Notes: a model not told the origin generated them from the sequence alone. DNA of 64,000 nt from Rufibacter immobilis (GCF_003721565.1 NZ_RJJE01000009.1:1263668-1327667); one strand, 5' to 3'. Shown: positions 25,338 to 33,975, counted from the first letter of the stretch. A program made the numbers and translations.

Positions 25338-26612
25338 ATGCTTAACAATTTTAGAGCCGTCAGTCTTTCCCATAAAAAAGCTCCCTTAGCTATAAGAGAG
25401 CTAATTGCCTTGGATGAGGGGTCGTGCCGACAGTTCCTGCAAACGCTCAAAAATTTCATTCAGGCAACTGACATACTAGTTCTTTCCACGTGCAACCGCA
25501 CGGAAGTGTATTATACCTCTGATGCTGACTACAGCCACGAGATCGTGAAGCTGTTGGGCATTAGCAAGGGCATAGACAATATATCCCAGTACCTAGATTA
25601 TTTCACCATTGTGAACGAGCATGCAGATGCCGTGCAACACCTGTTCAACGTGGCCATGGGCCTGGAAGCGCAGGTGGTAGGTGACATGCAGATCTCCAAC
25701 CAGGTAAAACAAGCCTACCAGTGGAGCGTGGACAGCGAAGCCGCCGGCCCGTTCCTGCACCGCCTGCTGCACACCATCTTCTTCACCAACAAGCGCGTGG
25801 TACAGGAAACGTCTTTCAGAGACGGCGCCGCCTCTACCTCTTACGCCGCCCTTGAACTAGTGGAAAGCCTCACGTCTGAGCTCATCAACCCGAAGGTGTT
25901 GGTGGTAGGCCTGGGCGAGATTGGCGCCGATGTGTGCCGCCACCTCAAAGACTCAGATTTCCAGAACGTGAAAATCTCTAACCGCACCAAAGCCAAAGCC
26001 GAGATTCTGGCCGAGGAATGCGGGCTGGAGGTAGTTCCGTTTGAAGAGCTGGTAGACGCCATGAAAGAGGCCGATGTGATTATCTCCTCCGTGGCCCGTA
26101 ACGAGCCGTTCTTCACCAAAGAAATGGTAAGCCGCCTGAACGTTCTCACCTACAAATTCTTCATTGACCTGAGCGTACCGCGCAGCGTAGAGCCCGAAGT
26201 GGAGCAGATTCCGGGGGTACTGGTGTACAACATTGACACCATCCAGAACAAAGCCTCAGAAGCCCTGCAACGCCGTTTAGACGCCGTGCCGCAGGTAAAG
26301 CAGATCATCAGAGAGTCTATTGAAAGCTTCCAGGACTGGACCAAGGAGATGAACGTGTCCCCTACCATCCAGAAACTGAAGAATGCGCTGGAGACCATCC
26401 GTCAGGAAGAAATGGCCCGGTACATGAAAAAACTTTCGCCCGCGGAGGCCAAACACATGGATGAGGTAACCAAGTCTATGATGCAGAAAATCATCAAGCT
26501 GCCGGTACTACAGCTGAAAGCCGCCTGCAAACGCGGCGAGGCCGAAACCCTCATTGACGTACTCACAGATCTCTTTGATCTGGAGAAACAATCTGCCGAG
26601 GCGCACAGCTAA
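25338..26612 (+). CDS. hemA: Glutamyl-tRNA reductase
   Basis: A 424-residue enzyme reducing glutamyl-tRNA(Glu) to glutamate-1-semialdehyde, the first step of C5 tetrapyrrole synthesis. The N-terminal motif is LNNFRAVSLSHKKAPLAIRE, with the thioester cysteine C52 in LSTCNRTEVYY. The NADP domain has VVGLGEIGADVCRHL, and GLEAQVVGDMQI is typical. The frame starts at 25317 but the -7 box immediately upstream argues for 25338 (MLNNFRAVSL). It is divergent from the histidine kinase and ends in a good terminator. Confidence 0.95.
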   Translation: MLNNFRAVSLSHKKAPLAIRELIALDEGSCRQFLQTLKNFIQATDILVLSTCNRTEVYYTSDADYSHEIVKLLGISKGIDNISQYLDYFTIVNEHADAVQHLFNVAMGLEAQVVGDMQISNQVKQAYQWSVDSEAAGPFLHRLLHTIFFTNKRVVQETSFRDGAASTSYAALELVESLTSELINPKVLVVGLGEIGADVCRHLKDSDFQNVKISNRTKAKAEILAEECGLEVVPFEELVDAMKEADVIISSVARNEPFFTKEMVSRLNVLTYKFFIDLSVPRSVEPEVEQIPGVLVYNIDTIQNKASEALQRRLDAVPQVKQIIRESIESFQDWTKEMNVSPTIQKLKNALETIRQEEMARYMKKLSPAEAKHMDEVTKSMMQKIIKLPVLQLKAACKRGEAETLIDVLTDLFDLEKQSAEAHS

Positions 26613-26640
26613 GCCACAGCACCAATATCAGTTAATGATC

Positions 26641-26679
26641 AATCGGGATGTTCTCAACCAGAATATCCCGATTTTTTTG
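26641..26679 (+). terminator. Terminator of hemA
   Basis: AATCGGGAT and ATCCCGATT, with a second inner stem TTCT/AGAA around CAACC, followed by TTTTTTT. Confidence 0.85.
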
Positions 26680-26746
26680 CCCCTCTTTGCAGTCCGGCCG
26701 GCTCTTCCGTCTTGGGCAGGTATATAGTCCCTACACAATATAAAAG

Positions 26747-26786
26747 CCGTTTAGAGGCCGTTTTTCCAAAAACAGCCCCTAAACGG
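26747..26786. repeat. Intergenic palindromic repeat, copy R11
   Basis: CCGTTTAGAGGCCGTTTTTC then CAAAAACAGCCCCTAAACGG; after the hemA terminator, ahead of the glycosidase. Confidence 0.86.
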
Positions 26787-26879
26787 AAACGATGGCAGTC
26801 AAGGTGCCGCCATACTCTTCCACGTATAGAATAGCGGCCGGTGTTTTCATCCTCCCGGCTTCCTTTTTATATTGGCGGC

Positions 26880-27833
26880 ATGAAAAAGCTGCTTTTTATA
26901 CTCTCCGTGGCCTTTGCCTCTCTCCCGGGCATGGCGCAAGTAACCTGGTCACCGTCTCCGCAACACCAGCAGGGGCTTCCTTCCTCCGTGAAAATCTTCA
27001 CCACCTCAGACTCTCTGGATGGCAAACCTTTCAAAGCCTATTATCTGGAAGCCGACCTGAAAGACCCCAAACTGGAAGTGCTCACCCGAGTGGGCAACGG
27101 CAAGCGCTATACACCCAAGCAGTATTATGAGCAGGAAAGCGGTAATGTGCTGGCCGTGGTTAACACCACCTTCTTCTCCTTCGCCGACAACCGAAACCTG
27201 AACCTGGTCATCAGTGACGGGAAAGTACTGGCTCCGCAGGCCACCGTAAAACGCAAGAACCCCAAAGGCACCGACACCCTCACCTATTACCCTACCACCG
27301 GCGCCATCGGCTTTTTCCGGAATCGTACCGCAGACATAGCCTGGGCCTACAACATGGGCAAGAAAAAGAAAACCATGCAACTGGCCGCCCCTTATACCAT
27401 TGAAGTAAACGGCAAACCTGCCCCAGAACCCACCAAACGTACCGCCAAGGGCCTGAAGCGCTGGAAACCCCAAACCGCCGTGGGTGGCGGCCCGGTACTA
27501 GTGCAGAATGGCAAAGTGCACATCACCGCTGAGGAAGAGATGCGCGGCGGGGCTGGTTTCAGAGGTCCCAATCCCCGCACGGTGATCGGCTACACCCCTG
27601 ACCAGAAATTAATCATCCTCATGGTGGAAGGCCGCAACAAAGGCATCGCCGAAGGTGCCAGCCTAGACCAACTGGCCAACCTGATGGTAGGTTTAGGCTG
27701 CCAGGAAGCCTTGAACTTAGACGGCGGCGGCTCCAGCGCCCTGTATGTGAAAGGGAAAGACACCATCAAACCCTCAGACAAGGAAGGCCATAGACCGGTG
27801 CCGGCCGTTTTGGTGCTGAAGTACAAGGAATAA
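26880..27833 (+). CDS. Secreted phosphodiester glycosidase (NAGPA/DUF2233 family)
   Basis: A 317-residue secreted protein. The signal peptide is MKKLLFILSVAFASLPGMAQ; an in-frame extension to 26841 lacks one and precedes a TATATTGG box, so the shorter start is preferred. The NAGPA-type core runs from VKIFTTSDSLDGKPFKAYYLEADL through VVNTTFFSF, AVGGGPVLVQNGK, NPRTVIGYTPDQKLIILMVEGRN and LGCQEALNLDGGGSSALYVKG, the last being the family signature. The family cleaves phosphodiester-linked sugars; the substrate here is unknown. Confidence 0.88.
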   Translation: MKKLLFILSVAFASLPGMAQVTWSPSPQHQQGLPSSVKIFTTSDSLDGKPFKAYYLEADLKDPKLEVLTRVGNGKRYTPKQYYEQESGNVLAVVNTTFFSFADNRNLNLVISDGKVLAPQATVKRKNPKGTDTLTYYPTTGAIGFFRNRTADIAWAYNMGKKKKTMQLAAPYTIEVNGKPAPEPTKRTAKGLKRWKPQTAVGGGPVLVQNGKVHITAEEEMRGGAGFRGPNPRTVIGYTPDQKLIILMVEGRNKGIAEGASLDQLANLMVGLGCQEALNLDGGGSSALYVKGKDTIKPSDKEGHRPVPAVLVLKYKE

Positions 27834-27851
27834 ACTCCTTGAAAAAAATAA

Positions 27852-27895
27852 AACCGTTTCTGGCCTACTTTTTTCAAAACAGGCTGGAAACGGTT
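27852..27895. repeat. Hairpin resembling a diverged palindromic repeat, copy R12
   Basis: AACCGTTTCTGGCCTACTTT then TTTTCAAAACAGGCTGGAAACGGTT. It keeps the arm layout but differs in several bases; it may be a diverged copy or an independent bidirectional terminator between convergent genes. Confidence 0.55.
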
Positions 27896-27939
27896 CCGGG
27901 AAATACTTACTTGATGGGGGAAGCTAAGCTGGCGGGGGA

Positions 27940-28248
27940 TTACAGATCACCGCAACACTCCTCCAGGCAGTCAATCACATCAATCAGCTTGGGGATGGAA
28001 AGGGAATAATAGATCTTGGTGCCTACCTTGAAAGACGAGAGCACGCCCTTGTCTTTCAGTGTGATCAAATGCTGTGACGCAATGGCTTGGGGCAGATCAA
28101 GGTACTGGTAGATCTCCGTCACGGTCATCTTATCTTCCTTACCCAGAAGATCTACAATGGCCAGCCGTTTGGGGTGCGCCAGTACTTTTAACATAGACGC
28201 CGCCTTATCTATCTTCTTAGACTCTACTCTGGATAATAAACTTTTCAT
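27940..28248 (-). CDS. ArsR-family winged-helix regulator
   Basis: A 102-residue HTH protein. The DNA-binding region is MLKVLAHPKRLAIVDLLGK, MTVTEIYQYLDLPQAIASQHLITLKDKGVLSSFKVGTKIYYSL, typical of SmtB/ArsR folds. The C-terminus ends CLEECCGDL with three closely spaced cysteines (residues about 94, 98 and 99), which could bind a metal or act as a redox switch. The usual ELCVCDL site of classical ArsR is absent. It is convergent with the glycosidase and divergent from anmK. Confidence 0.87.
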   Translation of the reverse strand: MKSLLSRVESKKIDKAASMLKVLAHPKRLAIVDLLGKEDKMTVTEIYQYLDLPQAIASQHLITLKDKGVLSSFKVGTKIYYSLSIPKLIDVIDCLEECCGDL

Positions 28249-28352
28249 AAAGACACACTAAAACCTGTACTACATAAGCGCGCTGCCGCGCCTTTTAAAC
28301 CCGCCGGGCAGTCCGTTTTGCTTACTACCTGAACATTACGTTACTTTAACGC

Positions 28353-29426
28353 ATGGCGACTTACCATGTTATAGGTATCATGTCCGGTACTTCGTTAGAC
28401 GGAGTTGACTTGGCTTATTGTAGATTTACGTATAAAGAAGATAATTGGATATATAAAATACTTAATACTGAAACACTTCCATATTCAAATATTTGGGAGC
28501 AGCGCCTGGCGGGCCTCGCGGAGGTAAGTGCGGCGGAACTTATTGCTACTGACCGGGCTTACGGCCGCCACTTGGGCGAGCTAGTCAGAAGCTTCGTGGA
28601 CCGGCACCAGCTGGAGGTAGACTTTGTTTCTTCCCACGGGCACACGGTGTTTCACCAGCCCCAGCGGCATATTACGTTTCAGGTAGGCAGCGGTGCGTAC
28701 CTGGCCGCTGCGGCAGCGTTGCCCACCGTCTGCGACTTCCGCACCCTGGACATCGCCCTGGGCGGACAGGGAGCTCCCTTGGTGCCTATTGGGGACCGGT
28801 TGCTGTTCGCCGAGTACGATTTCTGCCTGAACCTGGGCGGCATCTCCAATATCTCGCAGGAAGACCCAGACCACCGCGTGGCCTTTGATATTTCTTGCTG
28901 TAACATGCTCCTGAACCCCTTGGCTGAGCAATTAGGGCAACCTTATGACAAAGACGGATTATTGGCCCGCTCCGGCCGGTTTCACCAGGACCTTTTTGAC
29001 CAACTGAACGAACCGGCCTATTTCACGGCTCCTTTCCCCAAATCCATCGGGAAGGAATGGGCCGACGAGCACAGTTTACGGACCATACAAGAATCCAACG
29101 CCTCCGTTCAAGACAAGTTGCATACTGCCTGCCACCACATTGGTTACCAAATTGCCCAATCGGTGCGGCAGCACGCCAACCAGAAAAGCGGGAAACTGCT
29201 CCTTACCGGCGGCGGCGCGTTCAATACGTTTCTGGTAGAGCAGATCTGGCATTATCTGGGACCTGACTTTGAAGTGGTGGTACCCGAACCCGAACTGGTG
29301 AATTTTAAAGAAGCCCTCATTTTCGCGTTTCTGGGCGTGCTGCGGTGGCGGCAGGAGCCCAACTGCCTGCGCAGCGTGACCGGCGCCCACCACGACAACT
29401 GCGGCGGCGCCATCTACTGGAACTAA
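28353..29426 (+). CDS. anmK: Anhydro-N-acetylmuramic acid kinase
   Basis: A 357-residue kinase that phosphorylates 1,6-anhydroMurNAc during peptidoglycan recycling. The N-terminal GIMSGTSLDGVDLAYC (G-T-S at residues 12-14) and D17 belong to the AnmK active site, with SSHGHTVFHQP, NLGGISN and LLTGGGAFN. Length is normal (about 360). The gene is divergent from the ArsR regulator with about 100 nt between the starts. A repeat palindrome begins right after the stop. Confidence 0.94.
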   Translation: MATYHVIGIMSGTSLDGVDLAYCRFTYKEDNWIYKILNTETLPYSNIWEQRLAGLAEVSAAELIATDRAYGRHLGELVRSFVDRHQLEVDFVSSHGHTVFHQPQRHITFQVGSGAYLAAAAALPTVCDFRTLDIALGGQGAPLVPIGDRLLFAEYDFCLNLGGISNISQEDPDHRVAFDISCCNMLLNPLAEQLGQPYDKDGLLARSGRFHQDLFDQLNEPAYFTAPFPKSIGKEWADEHSLRTIQESNASVQDKLHTACHHIGYQIAQSVRQHANQKSGKLLLTGGGAFNTFLVEQIWHYLGPDFEVVVPEPELVNFKEALIFAFLGVLRWRQEPNCLRSVTGAHHDNCGGAIYWN

Positions 29427-29465
29427 CGTTTAGGGGCTGTTTTTGGAAAAAGAGGCGCTAAATGG
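29427..29465. repeat. Intergenic palindromic repeat, copy R13
   Basis: CGTTTAGGGGCTGTTTTTGG then AAAAAGAGGCGCTAAATGGG; begins immediately after the anmK stop codon. Confidence 0.85.
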
Positions 29466-29856
29466 GAGTTGCCGCAGGCACTCGCAGATCAGAAACAAGT
29501 CCTGAGTCTTGAGTTCTGAGTTTAGTTTTGGCTTAGTTTGGGAAGTAGGGATCAGAGGCGAGAGTTGGCGCAGACGCTCGCAGGTCCTCCGGACGCTGCG
29601 AGGTCGTTTGAGTTGACGGTAACGTGGCGGGAGGCGGGTTGGACCCACCCCTACCCCTCCGAGGAGGAGAATTATCTGCTAGAGTGGGGAAATTGCTTAA
29701 GCAGTCCGTTCAAGCAGTAAATCTTCTGCTGCCTCTACGCCCAAATAAACAACAATGCTGTATTGCTTCCGCTATGCAATAAATTCCCCTCCTTGGAGGG
29801 GTAGGGATGGGTTTACTCCTGCTGAGCTACACCCAAAACCAGCAACAGCCTCTACT
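29466..29856. other. Intergenic repeat-rich sequence without a gene
   Basis: Between R13 and the D2 repeat. It contains CGCAGACGCTCGCAGGTCCT, GGACGCTGCGAGGTC, and two copies of a CCCCTCC(TT)GGAGGGGTAGGG-type motif (29644-29667 in reverse, 29785-29811 forward) that also occurs near 41652 and 42240. Frames across it are short and unconvincing. Confidence 0.55.
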
Positions 29857-30060
29857 ACCCGCACCTGTTCCAGTCTTTCCTTCGAGTGCCTCGCTTGTGG
29901 CCACAGATAGGCAGAAGCTAAGAGAAAACGACATCGGCATGGCCGCAAGGGCAGTGCGAGAGGGGAAGACGGGGCCCCGCGGCCGTGAGCGCTTACCGCC
30001 AAAGATGGAGCAGCACTGCTTATAAAGCCATAGACAAGCGGCAAGCCATGGCATTAGCCA
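29857..30060 (+). repeat. Dispersed ~205-bp repeat, copy D2
   Basis: Matches the minus strand of 18575-18780 along its whole length with roughly 80% identity by eye, including ATGGCCGCAAGGGCAGTGCG and GTGAGCGCTTACCGCCAAAG. It is followed by palindromic copy R14 after 9 nt, the same arrangement as D1 with R7. Confidence 0.8.
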
Positions 30061-30069
30061 AGAAAATTA

Positions 30070-30105
30070 CGTTTTGCGGCTCTTTTTCAGAAAATAGGCT
30101 TAAAC
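30070..30105. repeat. Intergenic palindromic repeat, copy R14 (asymmetric form)
   Basis: CGTTTTGCGGCTCTTTTTCA then GAAAATAGGCTTAAAC; follows D2 and precedes the amino-acid dehydrogenase promoter. Confidence 0.75.
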
Positions 30106-30151
30106 TAATCTTCCTTTCCTCCCCTCCATTTTAACAAACGACCGTTATCTG

Positions 30152-30159
30152 TACCTTTG
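30152..30159 (+). promoter_or_regulatory. -7 box of the second GDH-like gene
   Basis: TACCTTTG fits TAnnTTTG. The TTG inside it (30157) begins the open frame but cannot be the translation start, leaving ATG 30190. Confidence 0.5.
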
Positions 30160-30189
30160 CGCATCACTCACCAAACCGCACCTCCCGTC

Positions 30190-31416
30190 ATGAAAGACCT
30201 GTTAGCCAAATTTGAGAACAAACGCCCCGAGATTGTTTTTGAATGGAAAGACTCTGAGACCGAAGCCGAAGGCTGGGTAGTCATCAACTCCCTGCGCGGA
30301 GGCGCGGCCGGCGGCGGAACCCGCATGCGCAAAGGCCTGGACAAGCGCGAGGTAGAGTCGCTGGCCAAAACCATGGAAGTAAAATTCACGGTATCGGGGC
30401 CGGCCATTGGCGGCGCAAAATCGGGCATCAACTTTGACCCCGCAGATCCCAGGAAACAAGACGTGCTGGAGCGTTGGTACCGCGTGGTGTTCCCGCTGCT
30501 AAAGAACTACTACGGCACCGGCGGCGACCTGAACGTAGACGAGATCCATGAGGTGATTCCCATCACGGAGGAATACGGCCTGTGGCACCCGCAGGAAGGC
30601 ATTGTGAACGGCCACTTCAAAGCCACTGAGCCGCAGAAAATAAACAAACTGGGCCAACTGCGCCAGGGCGTGAGCAAAGTGCTGGAAGATGCCCACTATT
30701 CGCCTTCCCTCGCCCGCAAATACACCGTGGCAGACATGATCACCGGTTACGGGGTGGCCAAAGCCGTGGCGCATTATTATGAACTGTGGGGCGGCGAGCT
30801 GCCAAGCAAACGTGCCATTATCCAGGGCTGGGGCAACGTGGGCGCCGCCGCGGCTTATTATCTTTCCTCTGAAGGCGTGCAGATTGTGGGCATCATTGAC
30901 CGCGCCGGCGGCCTGATCAAGCAGGAAGGCTTCACGTTTGAAGAAATCACCACTCTCTTCCTTAACCGCGTGGGCAACACCTTGCAGGCCGAAAATCTGC
31001 TTTCTTTTGAAGAAGTGAACAACCGCATTTGGGACGTAGACGCCGAAATCTTTATTCCGGCGGCCGCCTCACGGTTGGTTTCCACTGAACAGGTGGAGCG
31101 CATGCGCCAACATGGCCTGGAAGTGATTTCCAGCGGCGCCAACGTACCGTTCAAAGATCCTGAGATCTTCTTCGGGGCTACGGGTGAGTTCGCCGATCAG
31201 CAGGTTTCCGTGATCCCCGACTTCGTGGCCAACTGCGGCATGGCCCGCGTGTTCGCCTACCTCATGGAGCAGGACGTGGAAATCACCGACGAGGCTATTT
31301 TCACCGACATCTCCAACACCATCCGGAAGGCCCTGGAAAAGGCCCACGAGCGGAACCCGCATAAAACCGAGATCGCCAAAACCTGCTTTGAAATTGCCCT
31401 GAGCCAGCTGCTGTAG
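30190..31416 (+). CDS. Glu/Leu/Phe/Val-type amino-acid dehydrogenase, second paralog
   Basis: A 408-residue ELFV dehydrogenase. It keeps GGGTRMRKG and the IGGAKSGINFDP lysine site, plus an NAD-binding GWGNVGAAAAYYL. It differs from gdhA at 13068: no KGGIR, and the loop between dimerisation and NAD domains (HEVIPITEEYGLWHPQEGIVNGHF) is distinct. It therefore belongs to a divergent Bacteroidota subgroup, and substrate specificity cannot be read from sequence. Start at ATG 30190 because the upstream TTG lies in the promoter box. Preceded by repeats D2 and R14, followed by R15. Confidence 0.86.
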   Translation: MKDLLAKFENKRPEIVFEWKDSETEAEGWVVINSLRGGAAGGGTRMRKGLDKREVESLAKTMEVKFTVSGPAIGGAKSGINFDPADPRKQDVLERWYRVVFPLLKNYYGTGGDLNVDEIHEVIPITEEYGLWHPQEGIVNGHFKATEPQKINKLGQLRQGVSKVLEDAHYSPSLARKYTVADMITGYGVAKAVAHYYELWGGELPSKRAIIQGWGNVGAAAAYYLSSEGVQIVGIIDRAGGLIKQEGFTFEEITTLFLNRVGNTLQAENLLSFEEVNNRIWDVDAEIFIPAAASRLVSTEQVERMRQHGLEVISSGANVPFKDPEIFFGATGEFADQQVSVIPDFVANCGMARVFAYLMEQDVEITDEAIFTDISNTIRKALEKAHERNPHKTEIAKTCFEIALSQLL

Positions 31417-31496
31417 TAGCCCCAAGGGAATATAGCTCACCTCAATCGCCTGTCAGCGCCCGCGTAGTTAAGCAAGAGAGCTCACAGGTACTGATA

Positions 31497-31540
31497 AGCC
31501 GTTTAGGGGCCGTTTTTCAGAAAACGGCCCCTAAATGGCT
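31497..31540. repeat. Intergenic palindromic repeat, copy R15
   Basis: AGCCGTTTAGGGGCCGTTTT and AAACGGCCCCTAAATGGCT. Here both arms read GGCCG/CGGCC rather than GGCTG/CAGCC, a paired change that keeps the stem. A T-run follows, so it may terminate the dehydrogenase transcript. Confidence 0.9.
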
Positions 31541-31547
31541 TTTTTAT

Positions 31548-31827
31548 TGAAGAACCTTCTGCATTTCGCTAAACGTTACCCGTACTTAACTGCCGCCCCT
31601 GCTCTGGAATGCTGATTCTGCTGATCAGGTTTACAATCCCAATCTCTTGAGAAGCTGATTTAAGAGCTGCCCTCACCTTCTAATGTCCCACTCGTGATTA
31701 CAAATCGGCCTGGCTTTCGGTTTATAAATCTGAAAGAGCATATCCGCACACTCCACCTCCCACCCGGCCTGATTTCTCCCAACGCAGCAATGCGGGGGCA
31801 AAAAGCGGGGATACCGTTTTCGTTTCA
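31548..31827. other. Intergenic sequence without a recognised feature
   Basis: About 280 nt between R15 and the mscS promoter. No repeat element, RNA motif or believable frame is seen. Confidence 0.5.
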
Positions 31828-31835
31828 TAGATTTG
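31828..31835 (+). promoter_or_regulatory. -7 box of the mscS-like gene
   Basis: TAGATTTG fits TAnnTTTG, 65 nt upstream of the ATG at 31900. No clear TTG box at the expected spacing. Confidence 0.4.
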
Positions 31836-31899
31836 CTTTTCCTTTCCCGCAGGGCCTTTGCGGCAGCGTACGAGCCGGGGGCAGGCAGAACGTGAATCC

Positions 31900-33015
31900 A
31901 TGCAAAACCAACTTCAAGATATCCTTCAATTTGTGTTTCTGGGGAACACCGTGCAGCAGTACCTCATGTTCATGGGGATCATGCTGGTGGGCTTCCTGTT
32001 CAAGACCGTCGTTTCTAAACTGTTTTCGGCAATTCTGTTTGGGGTGCTAGTGCAGCGCATCAACAAAGAAGTGACCAAAGAGGAATTCAGGCGCCTGCTG
32101 ATCACGCCGCTGGAGTTTCTCTCGCTGCTGGTGTTTCTCTACATCGCTTTTGACCAACTCAACTACCCGCCGGAGCTGGGTCTGCCCGCCAAAGACGAGC
32201 TGGGCCTCAAGCAGGTGTTGCAGCGCATTTTCAGCATTTTCCTCATTGTCTCGCTCACGTGGGTAACCATGCGGCTGGTAGACTTCGTGGGCATGATCTT
32301 CTCCAAGCGGGCCGCCAAAACCCTGTCTAAGCTAGACGACCAGCTGGTGCCCTTCTTCGTGGACTTCAGCAAGGTGATCATTGCCATCATTGGGTTCTTC
32401 GTGATTCTGGGGGCGGTCTTTCAGGTGAACGTGGCGGGCCTGGTGGCCGGCCTGGGAGTGGGTGGTTTGGCGCTGGCCTTCGCGGCGAAGGAGAGCCTGG
32501 AGAACCTGCTGGCCTCTTTCACCATTTTCCTGGACCACCCGTTTGTGGTAGGCGACTTGGTGCAGGTGGGCGAGATCACAGGTACTATTGAGAAAATTGG
32601 GTTCAGGAGCACCCGCATCAGGACCATTGAGAAAAGCTACGTGACGCTGCCCAACAAAAGCATGATAGACAAGCCGCTGGACAACCTTACCCTGCGCACG
32701 TTTAGGCGGGTGACCTTTGAACTCATGCTCACCTACCAGACCACCTCAGAGCAGATGAAGGCCATCAGTACTCAGATTCAGGCATACATAGACCAGCACC
32801 CGCGCACCAACGAAGACGGCAAGGTACGGTTCTACCGCCTGGGTCCCCACTCCAAAGACATTCTGGTGCTTTACTTCATCAACACCATTGACTGGAACGA
32901 GTACATGGAGATTAGGGAGGAAATCAACTACCGGATTGTGGAGATTGTGGAGCAGCAGCACGCTGAATTCGCCTTCCGGACGCAGACCGTGCTGGTGCAG
33001 CGCGAGGAAGCGTAA
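31900..33015 (+). CDS. Mechanosensitive ion channel, MscS family
   Basis: A 371-residue membrane protein. Four to five hydrophobic segments precede the MscS core. The pore-lining TM3 is glycine/alanine-rich (NVAGLVAGLGVGGLALAFAAKESLENLLASFTIFLDHPFVVGD) and the beta domain follows (VGEITGTIEKIGFRSTRIRTIEKSYVTLPNKSM). These match MscS closely. It releases osmolytes under hypo-osmotic stress. The frame reaches 31858, but MQNQLQDIL at 31900 is the preferred start. Convergent with the TerB-like gene, with repeat R16 between them. Confidence 0.92.
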   Translation: MQNQLQDILQFVFLGNTVQQYLMFMGIMLVGFLFKTVVSKLFSAILFGVLVQRINKEVTKEEFRRLLITPLEFLSLLVFLYIAFDQLNYPPELGLPAKDELGLKQVLQRIFSIFLIVSLTWVTMRLVDFVGMIFSKRAAKTLSKLDDQLVPFFVDFSKVIIAIIGFFVILGAVFQVNVAGLVAGLGVGGLALAFAAKESLENLLASFTIFLDHPFVVGDLVQVGEITGTIEKIGFRSTRIRTIEKSYVTLPNKSMIDKPLDNLTLRTFRRVTFELMLTYQTTSEQMKAISTQIQAYIDQHPRTNEDGKVRFYRLGPHSKDILVLYFINTIDWNEYMEIREEINYRIVEIVEQQHAEFAFRTQTVLVQREEA

Positions 33016-33054
33016 ACCTTCAGATTCCTTCGTGGCGCAGGCGATGGCGGCAAA

Positions 33055-33102
33055 TTTTCCGTTTAGGGGCTTTTTTCGGGAAAACAGCCCCTAAACGGAA
33101 AA
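33055..33102. repeat. Intergenic palindromic repeat, copy R16
   Basis: TTTTCCGTTTAGGGGCTTTT and AACAGCCCCTAAACGGAAAA; an extended near-perfect palindrome between convergent mscS and TerB-like genes. Confidence 0.9.
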
Positions 33103-33107
33103 AGCTG

Positions 33108-33923
33108 CTACCAGCCGGACCCTTTTCGGCCGCCGCCCAAGATACCGCCCAGCAAGCCTCCCAGACCGCCCGAAGCCATGCCGCCGCCGTAGCCTCTGCG
33201 CCCGCCCAGGCCACCCAGAATAGAGGCCATAGAGCCTAAGCCCCCCATTCGGCCGCTGCCGTACATGCCGCCTCTACCCATCATGCCGCCGCCCAGCAAA
33301 CCACCCAGGAGTCCGCCCAGGCCACCTCCCATGCCCATGCCGCCGCCCATCATGCTGCCACGGCGGCGGTTCATCATGCCACTGATCACAATTGGGGCCA
33401 GCACGCCCAGCATTCCGGTAACCATGCCCGGCGAGATACCCGCGTTCTTGAACATGTCGCCAAAGCCGCTTTTGCTCAGGAAGGAGTTGGAGGTGGGGTC
33501 TTCGCCGTGCTCCTGCGCCTGGTTGGCATTGTCCACGAACTGGTCCAGGATGCTGAATTGTTTCTGGTCAATGCCCAGGTACTTGCCTATCTCTGAGATG
33601 CGCTGCTGCTCCTCTGCGGTATATTCCCCGTCTGACTTGGCGAAGCTGATGATGTCTGTGACAAACGAAAACCGGAGGGGGCTGCCCTTGAGCACGTCCA
33701 GGCAACGCTGGAGACTTATCTGGGAGGGATTCTTCGCGATGGAGACTACTTCTTCCTGCACATTCTGGGGCAGCTCAGCGGCTTCGGCCATGAGTTGCAG
33801 AAAGGTGATCTCTTCTTCAGACACATGACCATCTGCCGAGGCGATGGTGGCCAGTGCGCCCAGGTAAGCCCCTTTCTCCTGTTCTGAGTATTCTTTGAGT
33901 AAAGCGGTGGTTTCTTCAGCCAT
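33108..33923 (-). CDS. TerB-like protein with Gly/Met-rich C-terminus
   Basis: A 271-residue protein. Residues about 10-140 look like a TerB/DjlA-type helical bundle (GAYLGALATIASADGHVSEEEITFLQLMAEAAEL, FAKSDGEYTAEEQQRISEIGKYLGI), including the DGHxSxxE and DGExTxxE pairs that bind metal in the family. The rest is a low-complexity Gly/Met/Arg tail (GGGMGMGGGLGGLLGGLLGG, SMASILGGLGGRRGYGGG). The tail may promote assembly or membrane contact; function is unknown. The codon use of the tail is GC-rich. Confidence 0.78.
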   Translation of the reverse strand: MAEETTALLKEYSEQEKGAYLGALATIASADGHVSEEEITFLQLMAEAAELPQNVQEEVVSIAKNPSQISLQRCLDVLKGSPLRFSFVTDIISFAKSDGEYTAEEQQRISEIGKYLGIDQKQFSILDQFVDNANQAQEHGEDPTSNSFLSKSGFGDMFKNAGISPGMVTGMLGVLAPIVISGMMNRRRGSMMGGGMGMGGGLGGLLGGLLGGGMMGRGGMYGSGRMGGLGSMASILGGLGGRRGYGGGMASGGLGGLLGGILGGGRKGSGW

Positions 33924-33975
33924 AGTTTCAATGCGTTAGTGTAGAATTAGACAAACGACGCGGCCAGAAACGAGT

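Noticed and set aside
33265..33828. 187-codon Pro/Met-rich frame opposite the TerB-like gene
   Set aside because: The complement of the Gly-rich tail gives Pro-rich peptide; not an independent gene.
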